From the IMG/VR virus record IMGVR_UViG_3300020122_000133, positions 1 through 48,494 of that record: a stretch of DNA of 48,494 nucleotides; one strand, given 5' to 3'. Below are positions 8,073 through 17,319 of this stretch, piece after piece. The stretch is from a virus. The position numbers and the translations under genes were made by a program. Below the pieces are notes generated by a model. The model did no database searches. It was not told the origin of the DNA and was given only the letters and a program-made list of their open reading frames with translations. How positions within the stretch are numbered: the first letter of the stretch is position 1; each line of letters starts with the position of its first letter.

Positions 8073-9026
8073 ATGGCACAGGTCCTAACACGAAACGAAG
8101 CGCAAACCCTCATCTTCAACCTTCTCGACATGGTGTACGAGGTGGCTGGCGAGGAAGAGCCGAAGACCTTCGAGAAGTACATGAAGGTCGGAGAGTTCGA
8201 CCGCGGCCAGTTCATCAACTACCGCATCGCCGGATTCCAGCAGCACACCGAGCGCGGCGACGTGGACGACATCACTTACGATCAGTTCGAGTTCGGCGAG
8301 TCGCAGACGATCAATCCCCGCGATTGGGCAACCGGCATCCGCATTTCGGAGTCGGTAATCGACGACCTCGCGGACTCGGGACCGACTGAGTCGTTCAACC
8401 GGGCCAAACTCGCAACGTTTTCGGAGATCACGCGGCGGTTCCGCATCTCCGCGAACTGGACCGTCGAGAATCTTTGCACGCAGCTCTTCACGAACTTCAC
8501 GTCAACCGCCGCCGGGTACGTCGGGCGCGACGCTCTCGCCCTCGGCTCGGCCTCCCATGTCACGCTGAAGAACCCGACGACCATCTGGTCCAACCTGCCG
8601 ACGGCGGCCAGCCTCTCGGCCCTTCAGCTTCAGTCCATCTTCACGTCGTTCGCGTCGATCCCTGATGACACCGGCAACTACATGCCGATGTCTATGGCCT
8701 ACACGGTCATGGTCTCTCCGTACAACATGATTCGCCTCGGCGACATCATCGCGACGAAGGGGCAGGTTGACACGAACAACAACAACACCAACCCTCTCAA
8801 CGACTACGACCTCACGAAGGTCATCAACCAATACCTCGGGCCGTCGCACAAGGGCTTTTACGTCTTCGACAAGAAGCGGGCCACGAACTTCTGGCGCTGG
8901 AGGAAGAAGCCAACCTTCTCGAAGGAAGGCGACTTCGACTCGGTGTCCATGAAGATGCGCTCGGTCTTCCGCGGCGAGCGGTTCGTCATCGATCCTCACG
9001 GTATCATCGGGAATACGGGGGCCTAA
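8073..9026 (+). CDS. Major capsid protein (HK97-fold type)
   Basis: This 317-aa protein follows scaffold and decoration candidates. It has an acidic N-arm region, a helical segment corresponding to the HK97 spine helix (around SESVIDDLADSGPTESFNRA), a central domain with VSPYNMIRLGDI and a C-terminal strand FRGERFVIDPHGIIGNTG. This pattern is typical of phage major capsid proteins that assemble the icosahedral shell. The assignment is strong from position and general architecture; no search was possible. Confidence 0.8.
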   Translation: MAQVLTRNEAQTLIFNLLDMVYEVAGEEEPKTFEKYMKVGEFDRGQFINYRIAGFQQHTERGDVDDITYDQFEFGESQTINPRDWATGIRISESVIDDLADSGPTESFNRAKLATFSEITRRFRISANWTVENLCTQLFTNFTSTAAGYVGRDALALGSASHVTLKNPTTIWSNLPTAASLSALQLQSIFTSFASIPDDTGNYMPMSMAYTVMVSPYNMIRLGDIIATKGQVDTNNNNTNPLNDYDLTKVINQYLGPSHKGFYVFDKKRATNFWRWRKKPTFSKEGDFDSVSMKMRSVFRGERFVIDPHGIIGNTGA

Positions 9027-9047
9027 GCGCCGGTTCTTGCAAAGATG

Positions 9048-9076
9048 CCTCCGGGGTGGTACTCTCATCCCGGAGG
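9048..9076 (+). promoter_or_regulatory. RBS-sequestering hairpin ahead of the HNH gene
   Basis: CCTCCGGG (9048-9055) and CCCGGAGG (9069-9076) form a perfect 8-bp stem with a 13-nt loop. The 3' arm contains the GGAGG Shine-Dalgarno of the next gene, 6 nt before its ATG at 9083. Folding would hide the ribosome site and keep endonuclease translation low in long transcripts. Similar RBS hairpins control phage T4 homing endonucleases. Confidence 0.65.
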
Positions 9077-9082
9077 TATCAA

Positions 9083-9520
9083 ATGGCAGGTAAGCCTCAA
9101 AATCCTCGGAAGCGTTTCGAAAGGAAGTTCGAGAAGACAAGTGGCTGCTGGATTTGGAAGACCGGGACGAACGGAAAGAACGGCTACGGGATGTTCTTCG
9201 ATGGCGCGCGGAAGGTTTGCGCCCATCGATTCTCGTGGGAGCTCTATCGGGGACCGATTCCTGTCGGCATGGAAGTTGACCATCTCTGCAAAACACGACT
9301 CTGCGTCAATCCGGATCACATGGAAGTGGTCACGCGAGCCGAGAACATCAGGCGATCCGATGCTCCGCAGGCGATTAACGCGCGCAAGACGGCATGTCCG
9401 AAAGGCCATCCATACGAGCAGTTCGGCTACGTCAATCCGACGACCGGCAAGCGCCGCTGCCAGCCGTGCGGCAATCAGCAGTCTCTCGATTACTACTATT
9501 CACACAAAGGGAAGCGGTGA
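9083..9520 (+). CDS. HNH homing-type endonuclease
   Basis: This 145-aa protein carries a classic HNH centre, VDHLCKTRLCVNPDHMEVVT at about residues 65-84 (D66-H67, N76, H79, with C69 and C74 as zinc-type ligands). A C-terminal Cys cluster follows (CPKGHPY ... RRCQPCGN). Such free-standing nucleases spread by cutting alleles that lack them, and they often sit beside essential virion genes. This one is directly after the capsid gene. The ATG at 9083 is favoured by GGAGG 6 nt upstream, which lies in a hairpin. Confidence 0.88.
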   Translation: MAGKPQNPRKRFERKFEKTSGCWIWKTGTNGKNGYGMFFDGARKVCAHRFSWELYRGPIPVGMEVDHLCKTRLCVNPDHMEVVTRAENIRRSDAPQAINARKTACPKGHPYEQFGYVNPTTGKRRCQPCGNQQSLDYYYSHKGKR

Positions 9521-9552
9521 TATCCGCACGGATTCGGGTGTGAGTGGCGGAG

Positions 9553-9578
9553 AGCGGGGCGCGCCGTGGCGCCCCGCT
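9553..9578 (+). terminator. Strong GC hairpin after the HNH gene
   Basis: AGCGGGGCGC (9553-9562) pairs perfectly with GCGCCCCGCT (9569-9578) across a 6-nt loop. No T-run follows, so it is not a standard intrinsic terminator. It may attenuate transcription, protect the upstream mRNA or mark the border of the inserted HNH cassette. Confidence 0.4.
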
Positions 9579-9590
9579 GATGGCTGACCG

Positions 9591-10175
9591 ATGGTGAGAA
9601 TTCTCGCAGAACGAAAGCAGTTCGCTCGGAACTCGAATCCGAACGACTACGATCTGAGGCGCATCCGCGAGATGCGTCAGGAGCGTTGTCAGGGCGGCTG
9701 CAATGGCCTCTTTCCTTCATCTGTGATGCAGTGGGAGGACGGTCGAAGGAAGTGCCCCGGATGCTTCGAGATTCGGGGCACCACCGAGTTGGAGCGCATC
9801 AGGGCGGTAGCACAGGCATGGATCGCCGAAGACGTTGTGAAGGGCCAGCCTTGGGCTCCTGTGCGCCCCGCGGCGGACTCCCCGTCCGGGACCATCACGA
9901 AGATGCAGCGAGCCGACAACTCGGACGTGCTCTTCACGTCGCCACTCACCCTCTCGAAGGGAGGCGCGGCGGTCACGCTCCTTCTCACCGGCGCACGGTT
10001 CTCAGCGTCCGACACGTTCAGCTACTCGACCGGTATCACCGACAACGTCGCCCCGGCCCTCACCGGTACAACGCTCTGGACGCTTTCCCTCAAGGCGGCG
10101 AACACGATGGCCGGAGGGGAGTACAATCTCACGTTCAACGGGACAACCTGGCGCGGCATCTTCCGCGTCCGATAG
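9591..10175 (+). CDS. Zinc-ribbon plus beta-sandwich virion protein, 194 aa
   Basis: The N-terminal ~70 residues carry a four-Cys zinc-type motif (CQGGC ... CPGC). From about residue 105 a beta-rich domain follows, with alternating hydrophobics and a closing strand WRGIFRVR. The second half resembles small Ig-like or baseplate-type beta domains of phage structural proteins. The two-part build may be a fusion. No clear Shine-Dalgarno precedes the ATG at 9591, which sits 13 nt after the GC hairpin. Confidence 0.6.
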   Translation: MVRILAERKQFARNSNPNDYDLRRIREMRQERCQGGCNGLFPSSVMQWEDGRRKCPGCFEIRGTTELERIRAVAQAWIAEDVVKGQPWAPVRPAADSPSGTITKMQRADNSDVLFTSPLTLSKGGAAVTLLLTGARFSASDTFSYSTGITDNVAPALTGTTLWTLSLKAANTMAGGEYNLTFNGTTWRGIFRVR

Positions 10176-10184
10176 GAGAAAGGC

Positions 10185-10604
10185 ATGCATCAGGATCATT
10201 TCAACGCTCTGGTCACTGAAATCGACAACATCGTTGACAGCGGCGCAGGCGCGCAAGGCATCGTTCGTCACATGGAACTCGCGGCCTCCGGGAGAGGCGT
10301 CGAGTACCACGGCGAAATCTGCGTTCTTGTGCACGACGCGATCAACGCGAGGGACAAGCTGGAGACCTCATGCCCATGCGGAGCAAAAGCGAAGGCCGTC
10401 GTGCCGCTCGGGATGCCGGGCGTTCCGGAAAACATGACCGTCGGCGAGCCCGAGGCTGCAACCGCCGTCCGGAGCGAAAAGGCGCTTCTCTTCGAAAGCG
10501 CTCGCGAGGACGCACCGCCATCGACGGAGTTGACCACCGAGCAACTGACCGACTTCGTCTCTGCCGCATCCGAACAGCCGGATGACAGGCAACCGGAGGA
10601 CTAA
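10185..10604 (+). CDS. Unknown protein, 139 aa
   Basis: It starts MHQDHFNALVTEIDNIVDSG and contains a CPCG motif near residue 63. The second half is acidic and probably disordered. AGGAGAAAGG precedes the ATG. It lies among small virion-type genes and has no recognisable family. Confidence 0.6.
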   Translation: MHQDHFNALVTEIDNIVDSGAGAQGIVRHMELAASGRGVEYHGEICVLVHDAINARDKLETSCPCGAKAKAVVPLGMPGVPENMTVGEPEAATAVRSEKALLFESAREDAPPSTELTTEQLTDFVSAASEQPDDRQPED

Positions 10605-10608
10605 GCCG

Positions 10609-10986
10609 ATGGCAGCCGGTCCAGTCCTAAAGCTCCATCCGTACGTCAACGGCGCGTCCTACGGGCAGCTCGCCGTTGTGGCTGCGAACAATGGCTACGC
10701 GCGTTACGCGAACCTCTCGACCGTCAAGAACATCTGGTCGGATGCTCCCTCTGCCGGGGATCAGGGGAACGCGCTGACTCCTCCTCCGACGGCGGCGATG
10801 ATCGCGGTCAACTCCCAGCCGGTGCGTGTCCGGACGAAGACGAATCCGACAGCCGCCGAGGGCGTTCAGCTGCCCGTCGGAACGGTCTTCATGCTCATCG
10901 ATGAGCCGGAGATCCTCCGCGACTACCGGTTCATCGAAACGACCGCGTCGGCCGAAGTAACGATTCAGTACTTCTATCAGGAGTGA
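10609..10986 (+). CDS. Small beta-rich virion-type protein, 125 aa
   Basis: The product (MAAGPVLKLHPYVNGASYGQ...) has repeating Val/Thr/Pro strands and ends TIQYFYQE. GGAGG is 9 nt before the ATG at 10609, so the 9-codon upstream extension is not used. Context suggests a structural or decoration role. Confidence 0.6.
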   Translation: MAAGPVLKLHPYVNGASYGQLAVVAANNGYARYANLSTVKNIWSDAPSAGDQGNALTPPPTAAMIAVNSQPVRVRTKTNPTAAEGVQLPVGTVFMLIDEPEILRDYRFIETTASAEVTIQYFYQE

Positions 10987-10993
10987 TGCCGCA

Positions 10994-12124
10994 ATGATCA
11001 TCATTCTATCGAGCGGTGGAGGTGGTGGAGGCGGTCTCGCGACGAGTGGCGCGACTACTGGAGCCACATCGCAATCGCAGACATTCACGGACGGAATCAA
11101 TACCGCTGCGGTCACCGGCCTTGTCGGTATCGGCATGGTGCCAGTGCAGTTCGTGGACATCACCGCTCCTTCGAACCTGATCGCCATTAACGTGGTCGGT
11201 ACTCAGCCGGCCGCAGTCGGCGGCACGTCGTCTGGAACCGCAGCGCAGAACATTGTGACAGCGATAGCGCCGAACGGCGGCGATACTTCGTCCACGTCTT
11301 CGAATAGGTCGGGCGGTGTCGGCGGCGGCGTGACGCTTAATTCCGGTGTCGGCGGTCAGCAGACGGCCGTGGCCACCGGCACGAACGCTCATGGCGGTGT
11401 CGGTGGGCAAATCACCATAACAACCGGCGGAGGCGGTGCTGCGACCGGTGCGACAGGAACAGGTAAGGGTGGAACTGGAGGAACCCTCCAGATTCAGACC
11501 GGCGCGGGAGGTACGAGCCTCGCATCGTCGGGCGGCGCGGGCGGAAATATCAATGAATCGGCTGGCCCGGGGGGTATCTCGTCTGCCGCGGCCCCATCAG
11601 GCGCAGGCGGCGCGGTCACGATCACTGCTGGGAACGGCGGCGACAACGCGAATGCTGCCGGAACGGCGGGCAGCGGAGGCGCTGTAACGATCGATGCCGG
11701 GGTGGCAGGTAATGCATCCGGTGGTGCCGCGGCAGGATCGAACGGGAACGTCAACATCGGCGCGACGAACGCCAAGACGATCACGATTGGCAACTCCACC
11801 TCTAAGACGACCCTCAACGGTGCCACCACGGCGAATGGTCTTTATCTCAAAGCGCGCGTCGTCACTGCTACTGATTCAGTCGCGGCATCTGACGTAGTAC
11901 TGGCATGCGACGCGACGATTGCAGCGTTCGCCGAAACGCTCCCTGCTGCAACCGGAACCGGCAGGATGCTCCGCATCAAGAAAGTGGACTCCTCCGCGAA
12001 TGCCGTGACGGTCACGGCCGCTGGAGGGGACGCGATCGACGGAGCGGCCACGAAGGTGCTTTCGACGCAGTACGCCTCGATCGACATTCATGACGTGTCT
12101 GCGGGCAACTGGTACATCTACTAA
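10994..12124 (+). CDS. Gly-rich repeat fibre/spike-like protein, 376 aa
   Basis: After a short N-terminus with seven consecutive glycines, residues ~95-255 are imperfect Gly/Thr/Ala repeats of the form GGxGG.(V/I)TI.(A/T)G.GG, expected to stack as a beta-solenoid or collagen-like rod. The C-terminal ~85 residues (LPAATGTGRMLRIKKVDSSA ... SAGNWYIY) resemble a domain common at the ends of phage fibres. The protein is probably a virion surface fibre or spike involved in attachment. It is followed immediately by another small beta protein. Confidence 0.65.
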   Translation: MIIILSSGGGGGGGLATSGATTGATSQSQTFTDGINTAAVTGLVGIGMVPVQFVDITAPSNLIAINVVGTQPAAVGGTSSGTAAQNIVTAIAPNGGDTSSTSSNRSGGVGGGVTLNSGVGGQQTAVATGTNAHGGVGGQITITTGGGGAATGATGTGKGGTGGTLQIQTGAGGTSLASSGGAGGNINESAGPGGISSAAAPSGAGGAVTITAGNGGDNANAAGTAGSGGAVTIDAGVAGNASGGAAAGSNGNVNIGATNAKTITIGNSTSKTTLNGATTANGLYLKARVVTATDSVAASDVVLACDATIAAFAETLPAATGTGRMLRIKKVDSSANAVTVTAAGGDAIDGAATKVLSTQYASIDIHDVSAGNWYIY

Positions 12125-12134
12125 GGGAGAACGA

Positions 12135-12512
12135 ATGGCCTACCAACCGCTCGGCCCGCAGATGCTCGGACGCCTCATCGGGGCGAACATGAACTCCACG
12201 GCCGATCAGGCTATCCCTATCTCCATCCCGACCGGAGCGAAGTACACTGTGACGAAGATCCTCGTGACGAACACTTCGGCATCCTTGACGCTGGCAGCAG
12301 GCGGCTTCTACACCGCCGCCTCGAAAGGTGGAACGGCGATCGTCGCCGCCGCGCAGGTCTATAGCGCGCTCACCGCCGCCGGGAAACTCCTAGCGGCAAC
12401 CATCGCTGTGACCGACACGCAGACGGTCGCGACTCTCTACCTCTCGCTGACGACGGCTCAGGGAGGCGCGGCCACGGCAGATATCTATGTTTTCGGGGAT
12501 GTGCTGGCATGA
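12135..12512 (+). CDS. Small beta-rich virion-type protein, 125 aa
   Basis: The product (MAYQPLGPQMLGRLIGANMN...) continues in Thr/Ala-rich beta strands, much like small decoration or fibre-associated proteins. GGGAGA lies 5 nt before the ATG at 12135. Its stop overlaps the start of the glycosyltransferase gene. Confidence 0.6.
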   Translation: MAYQPLGPQMLGRLIGANMNSTADQAIPISIPTGAKYTVTKILVTNTSASLTLAAGGFYTAASKGGTAIVAAAQVYSALTAAGKLLAATIAVTDTQTVATLYLSLTTAQGGAATADIYVFGDVLA

Positions 12513-13324
12513 CGGCCGAAATTCGGAACACGCGCGCAGGAGAATCCCACAACAAGGGGCTGGCCTGGAAGCCAGAGACAATCGCGGCGTACGAGAGGAT
12601 GAAGTCTTACCGGGATCAATCAGTCGTATGGGTGATCCCGACGCGCCGAATGCTGGACATCTCGGTTGCGATGTCTTGGTTCAACATTGACTGGCCGATG
12701 AACGCGGCACGAACGCATCCGATTTCAGCGGTCGGGCTCGAAGTCGCGGACGCCTACAACCGCCTCTTCCGGTTGGCAATCGATGAGGAATACTGCGCGA
12801 TCGAGAACGGCGATAAAAGCTACGCTGAATTCGTTGCAAAAATGCAGTTCATCCTCACAACGGAGGATGACAACCTCATTCCGCCGAATGCCGTCACGGG
12901 CCTGTTTTCCTCGATCTACGCCTGTCCGGACTGCGGAGGCGACATCGATCCCGAGGCATGGGCCTGTGCCGATGGGCATCACGGCTTCGACGCGGTCGGA
13001 GGGCTGTACTGGACAAAGTCCCTGCCCCCGCGCCCGATGGCCTACGGTGATCCGAAGTTGACCGAGGACTTCCGGCCGGTCTCTGTTGCCGAGGCGATCA
13101 AGAAGGGCTCGACGATCGAGGTCAACGGGATTGCCATGGGCTGCACGCTCTGGCGCAAGGAGACCTTCCGGCATGTCTCGGCCCCGTGGTTCTCGACCGA
13201 GAAAGGCATCACTCAGGATCTCTATTTCTGCCGGAAGGCAAAGGCCGAGATCGGAGCACGGTTCGGTGTGAACTGCGGCGTGCAGGTCGGGCACATCGAC
13301 ACCCGGACGGGGATGAGGTTCTGA
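12509..13324 (+). CDS. GT-A-type glycosyltransferase-like protein, 271 aa
   Basis: A DxD-like metal/nucleotide-sugar motif appears in LTTEDDNLIPP (about residues 110-120). A later acceptor-side block (GCTLWRKETFRHVSAPWF ... TQDLYFC) resembles phage GT-A enzymes with a conserved acid in the TQD position. A Cys pair (CPDCGG) with a further C.. H-H stretch is inserted in the middle. It lies between fibre-type genes and a methyltransferase that starts one base into its stop. Likely work: glycosylating a virion or host-surface component; the target is inferred only. Confidence 0.7.
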   Translation: MTAEIRNTRAGESHNKGLAWKPETIAAYERMKSYRDQSVVWVIPTRRMLDISVAMSWFNIDWPMNAARTHPISAVGLEVADAYNRLFRLAIDEEYCAIENGDKSYAEFVAKMQFILTTEDDNLIPPNAVTGLFSSIYACPDCGGDIDPEAWACADGHHGFDAVGGLYWTKSLPPRPMAYGDPKLTEDFRPVSVAEAIKKGSTIEVNGIAMGCTLWRKETFRHVSAPWFSTEKGITQDLYFCRKAKAEIGARFGVNCGVQVGHIDTRTGMRF

Positions 13325-14169
13325 TGACCAAGAGAGCGCGATGCTTCGAGACTGAGCCTTTCCCTTTAGTAGATGGAGTCGTCGGATTTGGGCAGCATGA
13401 AATCGTCGATGAGAATGGGGCGATACAGTTCCGGGATACTGAGTTCCTAACACGCGATGAGGAGTTTAGAGGTACGCCATCCGAGCAGCCGAAAGAATCC
13501 AACCTCCAGCTTGCCGAGAACGAGATTCTGGAGAAGATCCGCGCCCGCGTCGAGCACCCGATGCTCTTCGACCTCGGCTCCGGCCAGGTCGAACCGGCCG
13601 AAGGCTTCATCGGCCTCGACCTCTACCCGCAGAACGACCGCACGATGAAGTGCGACCTCTTCAGTGAGCCGTGGGCTCCATGGCGAACCGTGACGGCCTA
13701 CGACATCAACAGGGAGGAAGAGCGCGAGGTAACGGGTTTCATCCGCCTTCAGGACGAGACGGCCGACTACCTCGTCTCCTCGCACTTCGTCGAGCATGTC
13801 CCGGATTGGGATCTCCACTTCCGCGAGGCGTGGCGCATCCTCAAGCCCGGTGGCTTCTATAAGATCGTGGGGCCGTACTACAAGTCCGATCGGTACTTCC
13901 AGGACCCGGACCACAAGCAACCGCTCCTCGCTCAGCGCTTCGCGTATCTCGATCAGCAGTGGCTTCGCGATGTTCACCAAGAGCACAACCGCCGCGCGGA
14001 CATGAACTTCAAGGTGGTCTTCATCGGCTACGCCTTTCACGAGGACTTCATTGAGCTGGCCGAAGAAACGAAGCTCTGGCACTTGTCGCACTCGTGGAAC
14101 GCGGTGGACGATATCGCCGTCATCCTCTGCAAGGTGCCGCTGTTGGAGCCGAAGAATGGCGTGGACTGA
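13324..14169 (+). CDS. SAM-dependent methyltransferase, class I
   Basis: This 281-aa protein shows a class I methyltransferase core: motif I FDLGSG (about residue 80), the acidic strand end IGLDLYP, then ADYLVSSHFVEHVPDWDLHF and WRILKPGGFYKIVGPYY (motifs post-IV to V/VI). The sequence is of the small-molecule/sugar methylase type rather than a DNA methylase, since no DPPY or PCQ motif is seen. It is tightly coupled to the upstream glycosyltransferase (TGATG), so it may methylate the added sugar. Confidence 0.8.
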   Translation: MTKRARCFETEPFPLVDGVVGFGQHEIVDENGAIQFRDTEFLTRDEEFRGTPSEQPKESNLQLAENEILEKIRARVEHPMLFDLGSGQVEPAEGFIGLDLYPQNDRTMKCDLFSEPWAPWRTVTAYDINREEEREVTGFIRLQDETADYLVSSHFVEHVPDWDLHFREAWRILKPGGFYKIVGPYYKSDRYFQDPDHKQPLLAQRFAYLDQQWLRDVHQEHNRRADMNFKVVFIGYAFHEDFIELAEETKLWHLSHSWNAVDDIAVILCKVPLLEPKNGVD

Positions 14170-14914
14170 GGTCGAAACGCAGTCTTGGCCCGGCTCGGCC
14201 GAGGCGGTCCCCTTCTCTTCAATGAAGACGCGCGTCGCCTTGCAGTGCGACAATATGTCCTCGGCCGATCCGCACTTCTCTCTCCTCCCGAACTACATCA
14301 ACGAGGCGCGGAATGAGTTCGTCTTGATGGCGATCGGCGATGACCCGCGGCGAATCAACCTCTTTCCGGAGCTTCGTCGCTGGCGGTGGTATCAGGTCAC
14401 CGTGACTGGACAGGGGTATCTCGAGCTCCCGGAGGACATGCTGGTCTTCGATTCGGTCGCGTACACGAAACTCCAGACAGCCTACGATCCCTCGGCGACG
14501 ACCGAGTACCCGATGACCGAGGAGACGGACGAAGTCCAGTTCGGGCAGCTCACTAAATCATCCACCGGCTGGCCGATCCGCTACCAACGTGTTGGCTCGC
14601 TCCTCAACTTCTGGCCTACGCCGGTAGCGAGCCCGACCGACTACCGAACGCAACTTGTCGTCCGCGGCATTAGGGCCGAGACGTACCTCGTCAATCCGAA
14701 CGATGTGCTGATGATGCATTCCAGGTGGCATCCCTTCGTCATCGACCTCGCCACCGTGATCACGATGAGCAAGCGTGGATGGGTCGAAGAATCGGCCACG
14801 AAAAGACAGGAACTCGTGAGCCGGATCTCGAATGTCGCGGGACTCGTCGGGAAGGAACGCCTCAAGGAATCGCGCCGCGTGCAGATCGCTGGAGCGCAAG
14901 GCAGGGTGGCCTGA
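14156..14914 (+). CDS. Head-tail adaptor (P22 gp4 / T7 gp11-like, putative)
   Basis: This 252-aa protein contains the recurrent pattern of podovirus adaptors: an N-terminal helix with YINEARNEF, a strand leading to LPEDMLVFDSV, then PIRYQRVGSLLNFWPTP, and a C-terminal helical part beginning WHPFVIDLATVI. It would attach under the portal and receive the nozzle protein encoded next. The start at ATG 14156 overlaps the methyltransferase by 14 nt; the frame further upstream is antifunctional. Confidence 0.65.
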   Translation: MAWTEVETQSWPGSAEAVPFSSMKTRVALQCDNMSSADPHFSLLPNYINEARNEFVLMAIGDDPRRINLFPELRRWRWYQVTVTGQGYLELPEDMLVFDSVAYTKLQTAYDPSATTEYPMTEETDEVQFGQLTKSSTGWPIRYQRVGSLLNFWPTPVASPTDYRTQLVVRGIRAETYLVNPNDVLMMHSRWHPFVIDLATVITMSKRGWVEESATKRQELVSRISNVAGLVGKERLKESRRVQIAGAQGRVA

Positions 14915-17319
14915 TGGCGAAGCGCGTCACGGTTCCGCTCGGGGTTGGGGGAAAGTTCTCTGGCGGGGACGCGGCGAAGATCCCGCCGGGCCAGACGCTC
15001 GACATGCTCAACCTCGTTCCTCGAGCGGCCGGGGCGTGGGTCAAGCGTGACCCATGGCTCTACGATTCGAAAGTCTCCTCTGTGGGGAGACTCCTCTCGC
15101 CCTTCGCGCTTTGGGATGATCTCGCGACCGCCTCGAAGCGGCTCATGACACTCCAGGGCGACTCGGGAGCACTCACAGAAACAATCTCCCTCAAGGCCGC
15201 GAGCGGAGAAGCGTGGACGGCCCTCAGCGCAGCGGCAGTCACTCTTCAGCAGTACCTCGGCACGATCGGCGACTACGCGAACCTACACGGCAATCTGTAC
15301 GCGAACGGCTCGGCTGGGCCGTCCACATCACAGGGAACGACGACGCACTTCAACTTCAACGGGACATCCCGTGCACCGACTGGTGCCGCCCTGTACGGAT
15401 CCAACGTCATTCCGACCGCGTTCCAATCCTTTTCGTTATGCTCGTTCATCGACCGCCTGTTTTTCGGGTGGATTCAGGCCTCCGTCCAGAACCTGCTCAC
15501 CCTCGTTCGTTGGCAGTCGGCATACAGTCCAGCCGATGCCGCATGGACGCTCACCAATCTCTCGTCGTCATCGCAGACGACCGGCGGGGCAACCACCTAT
15601 CGCATTTTGCCAACCAGCACAACCAGCGCGAACGCCACGATTTTGGCGACGAACAACTCAATCCCAGCCAACTCTGCTCCCCTCGGGGCGATCTATCGAT
15701 CAGACCTTTGCAACGAAGATCCGGCCTACTCTGCGCCGCTGACCTTGGATGTCCTCCTGGCGACGACATGGGGCACAGGTCTCGCCTATTCGGTCGGAGA
15801 CATCATCATTCCGTTGGCGGCGCGCAACGGGTTTTACTATCGGTGCTCAACTGCGGGCACCTCCGGAGGCGGTGAGCCAGCGTGGGGGACGACGCGCGGC
15901 GGGACAACGGCTGACGGAGGCACGCTCGTTTGGACGAACATGGGCTCGGAATCATTCGGCACGTTGGACGTGACGCTGCCAACGGCCTCAACTGATTTCG
16001 ACTTTCAGCCCTACTGGTGCTCTGCGACGATCCCGCCGCATACGAACAACATCGGTCTCGCGGTTCGGCTGAAGTGGGGCAATATCGCAACGCCAACCGG
16101 ATGGACTCCAACGAGCGTCAAGGTCGGGTACACGGACGGCCTCGGGGCGACAGATCCGAGGAAAGCCAATCGGGGCCAGCAGCTCACGCTCGACACGATC
16201 AAGTACCCCTTCTTTAATCGAGAGGCAACCGGCGCGGTCATCATGGACATCGCGGACATCGGCTGGAGCGAGACGAGCCAGCCGGGCGTCATCCGCGCTT
16301 CGAACACCTTCCAACTCGTCGAAGCGCCGGGGCACGTGACCTGCGTTCGTGTCTGCCGGGAACGCTTTTTTGCGATGAAGCGGAACGCGTTTGGGATGTT
16401 TCAGGGGACCGATGACCCTGACAATCCGCTGGCGATCGAGGATACCTTCGTGGGGGTCGGATGCCTCCATCACCGGGCCTTCGACAGCCTCGATGGGATG
16501 GCCTACTGGATCGGGGAGAACGAGGTCTACTCGTACATGCCCGGCAAGTGGACCGGGGGTGGGGCGCAGGCCCCTCAACCGCTCTGCGGGCCAGCGATGC
16601 GAGAAGAGGTCATGAACAAGGCCACGTCATCGTGGGTCGAGAATCAGGCGGCGAACTACAACACGCCCATCCTGGCCATCGACCGCCGCCGCCGCATTCT
16701 CTACGTCTATACGCAAAAGGCGAAGATTCACGGAATGTATCTCGACTCGGGCGAATGGTTCCGGCTCGACATCGCGACCGGCAGCGGTACGACGGCCGAG
16801 GTCTCCTCGCTCATCTATGATCCTCAGACGCTCAACATGTACGCCCTCATCGCCTATCCCGGCGCTTCCCAACAGGAAGTGCGGCGGCTCGATCCTTCGA
16901 GCTCCAATGACATTGACTCGGCCGGTGGAAGCTGGCCGGTGACGGCTCAGGTCACCTTCGCCCCGATCGAGGCTTCCGCGCCGCGCTTCGAAGCCGTGCT
17001 CGATTCGGCCAGGATGTTCCATCAGGCGACGGCTTCGCAGTCCGGGCAGACAGTGACAGCGAAGGTCTCATTTGATCAGGGGCAGACCTTTCCGAAGACC
17101 GCGACGCTCACCATGTCCCCGCTCTCGACTGGCGGGGAGTCCGTGCCGCTATTCCTTCCGGTCGGGCCTCAGCTCGGCGAGAGCCTGACAATCGCCGTCG
17201 CTCATGCCGGGAAGGCCGGAGCGGCGAACTTCTCGATTACGAGGGCCGAAGCAGCCATGCGTGTCATGCGCGGGGAATGGCCGAAGCAGCTCCCGACCGT
17301 TCAGGGGGCGAGCCTATGA
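14914..17319 (+). CDS. Tail nozzle / DNA-stabilisation protein (P22 gp10-like, putative)
   Basis: This 801-aa beta-rich protein follows the adaptor. It begins with a short N-arm (VPLGVGGKFSGGDAAKIPPG) typical of nozzle proteins, and has propeller-like strands such as MAYWIGENEVYSYMPGKW and TPILAIDRRRRILYVYT. It ends with MRVMRGEWP. In podoviruses this hexameric protein closes the portal channel and carries the spikes or needle. The ATG overlaps the previous stop (TGATG). Assignment is by order, size and fold-like pattern. Confidence 0.65.
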   Translation: MAKRVTVPLGVGGKFSGGDAAKIPPGQTLDMLNLVPRAAGAWVKRDPWLYDSKVSSVGRLLSPFALWDDLATASKRLMTLQGDSGALTETISLKAASGEAWTALSAAAVTLQQYLGTIGDYANLHGNLYANGSAGPSTSQGTTTHFNFNGTSRAPTGAALYGSNVIPTAFQSFSLCSFIDRLFFGWIQASVQNLLTLVRWQSAYSPADAAWTLTNLSSSSQTTGGATTYRILPTSTTSANATILATNNSIPANSAPLGAIYRSDLCNEDPAYSAPLTLDVLLATTWGTGLAYSVGDIIIPLAARNGFYYRCSTAGTSGGGEPAWGTTRGGTTADGGTLVWTNMGSESFGTLDVTLPTASTDFDFQPYWCSATIPPHTNNIGLAVRLKWGNIATPTGWTPTSVKVGYTDGLGATDPRKANRGQQLTLDTIKYPFFNREATGAVIMDIADIGWSETSQPGVIRASNTFQLVEAPGHVTCVRVCRERFFAMKRNAFGMFQGTDDPDNPLAIEDTFVGVGCLHHRAFDSLDGMAYWIGENEVYSYMPGKWTGGGAQAPQPLCGPAMREEVMNKATSSWVENQAANYNTPILAIDRRRRILYVYTQKAKIHGMYLDSGEWFRLDIATGSGTTAEVSSLIYDPQTLNMYALIAYPGASQQEVRRLDPSSSNDIDSAGGSWPVTAQVTFAPIEASAPRFEAVLDSARMFHQATASQSGQTVTAKVSFDQGQTFPKTATLTMSPLSTGGESVPLFLPVGPQLGESLTIAVAHAGKAGAANFSITRAEAAMRVMRGEWPKQLPTVQGASL

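Noticed and set aside
9553-9578. Intrinsic terminator after the HNH gene
   Set aside because: The stem is strong but no T-run follows, so full termination is not claimed; kept only as a hairpin.
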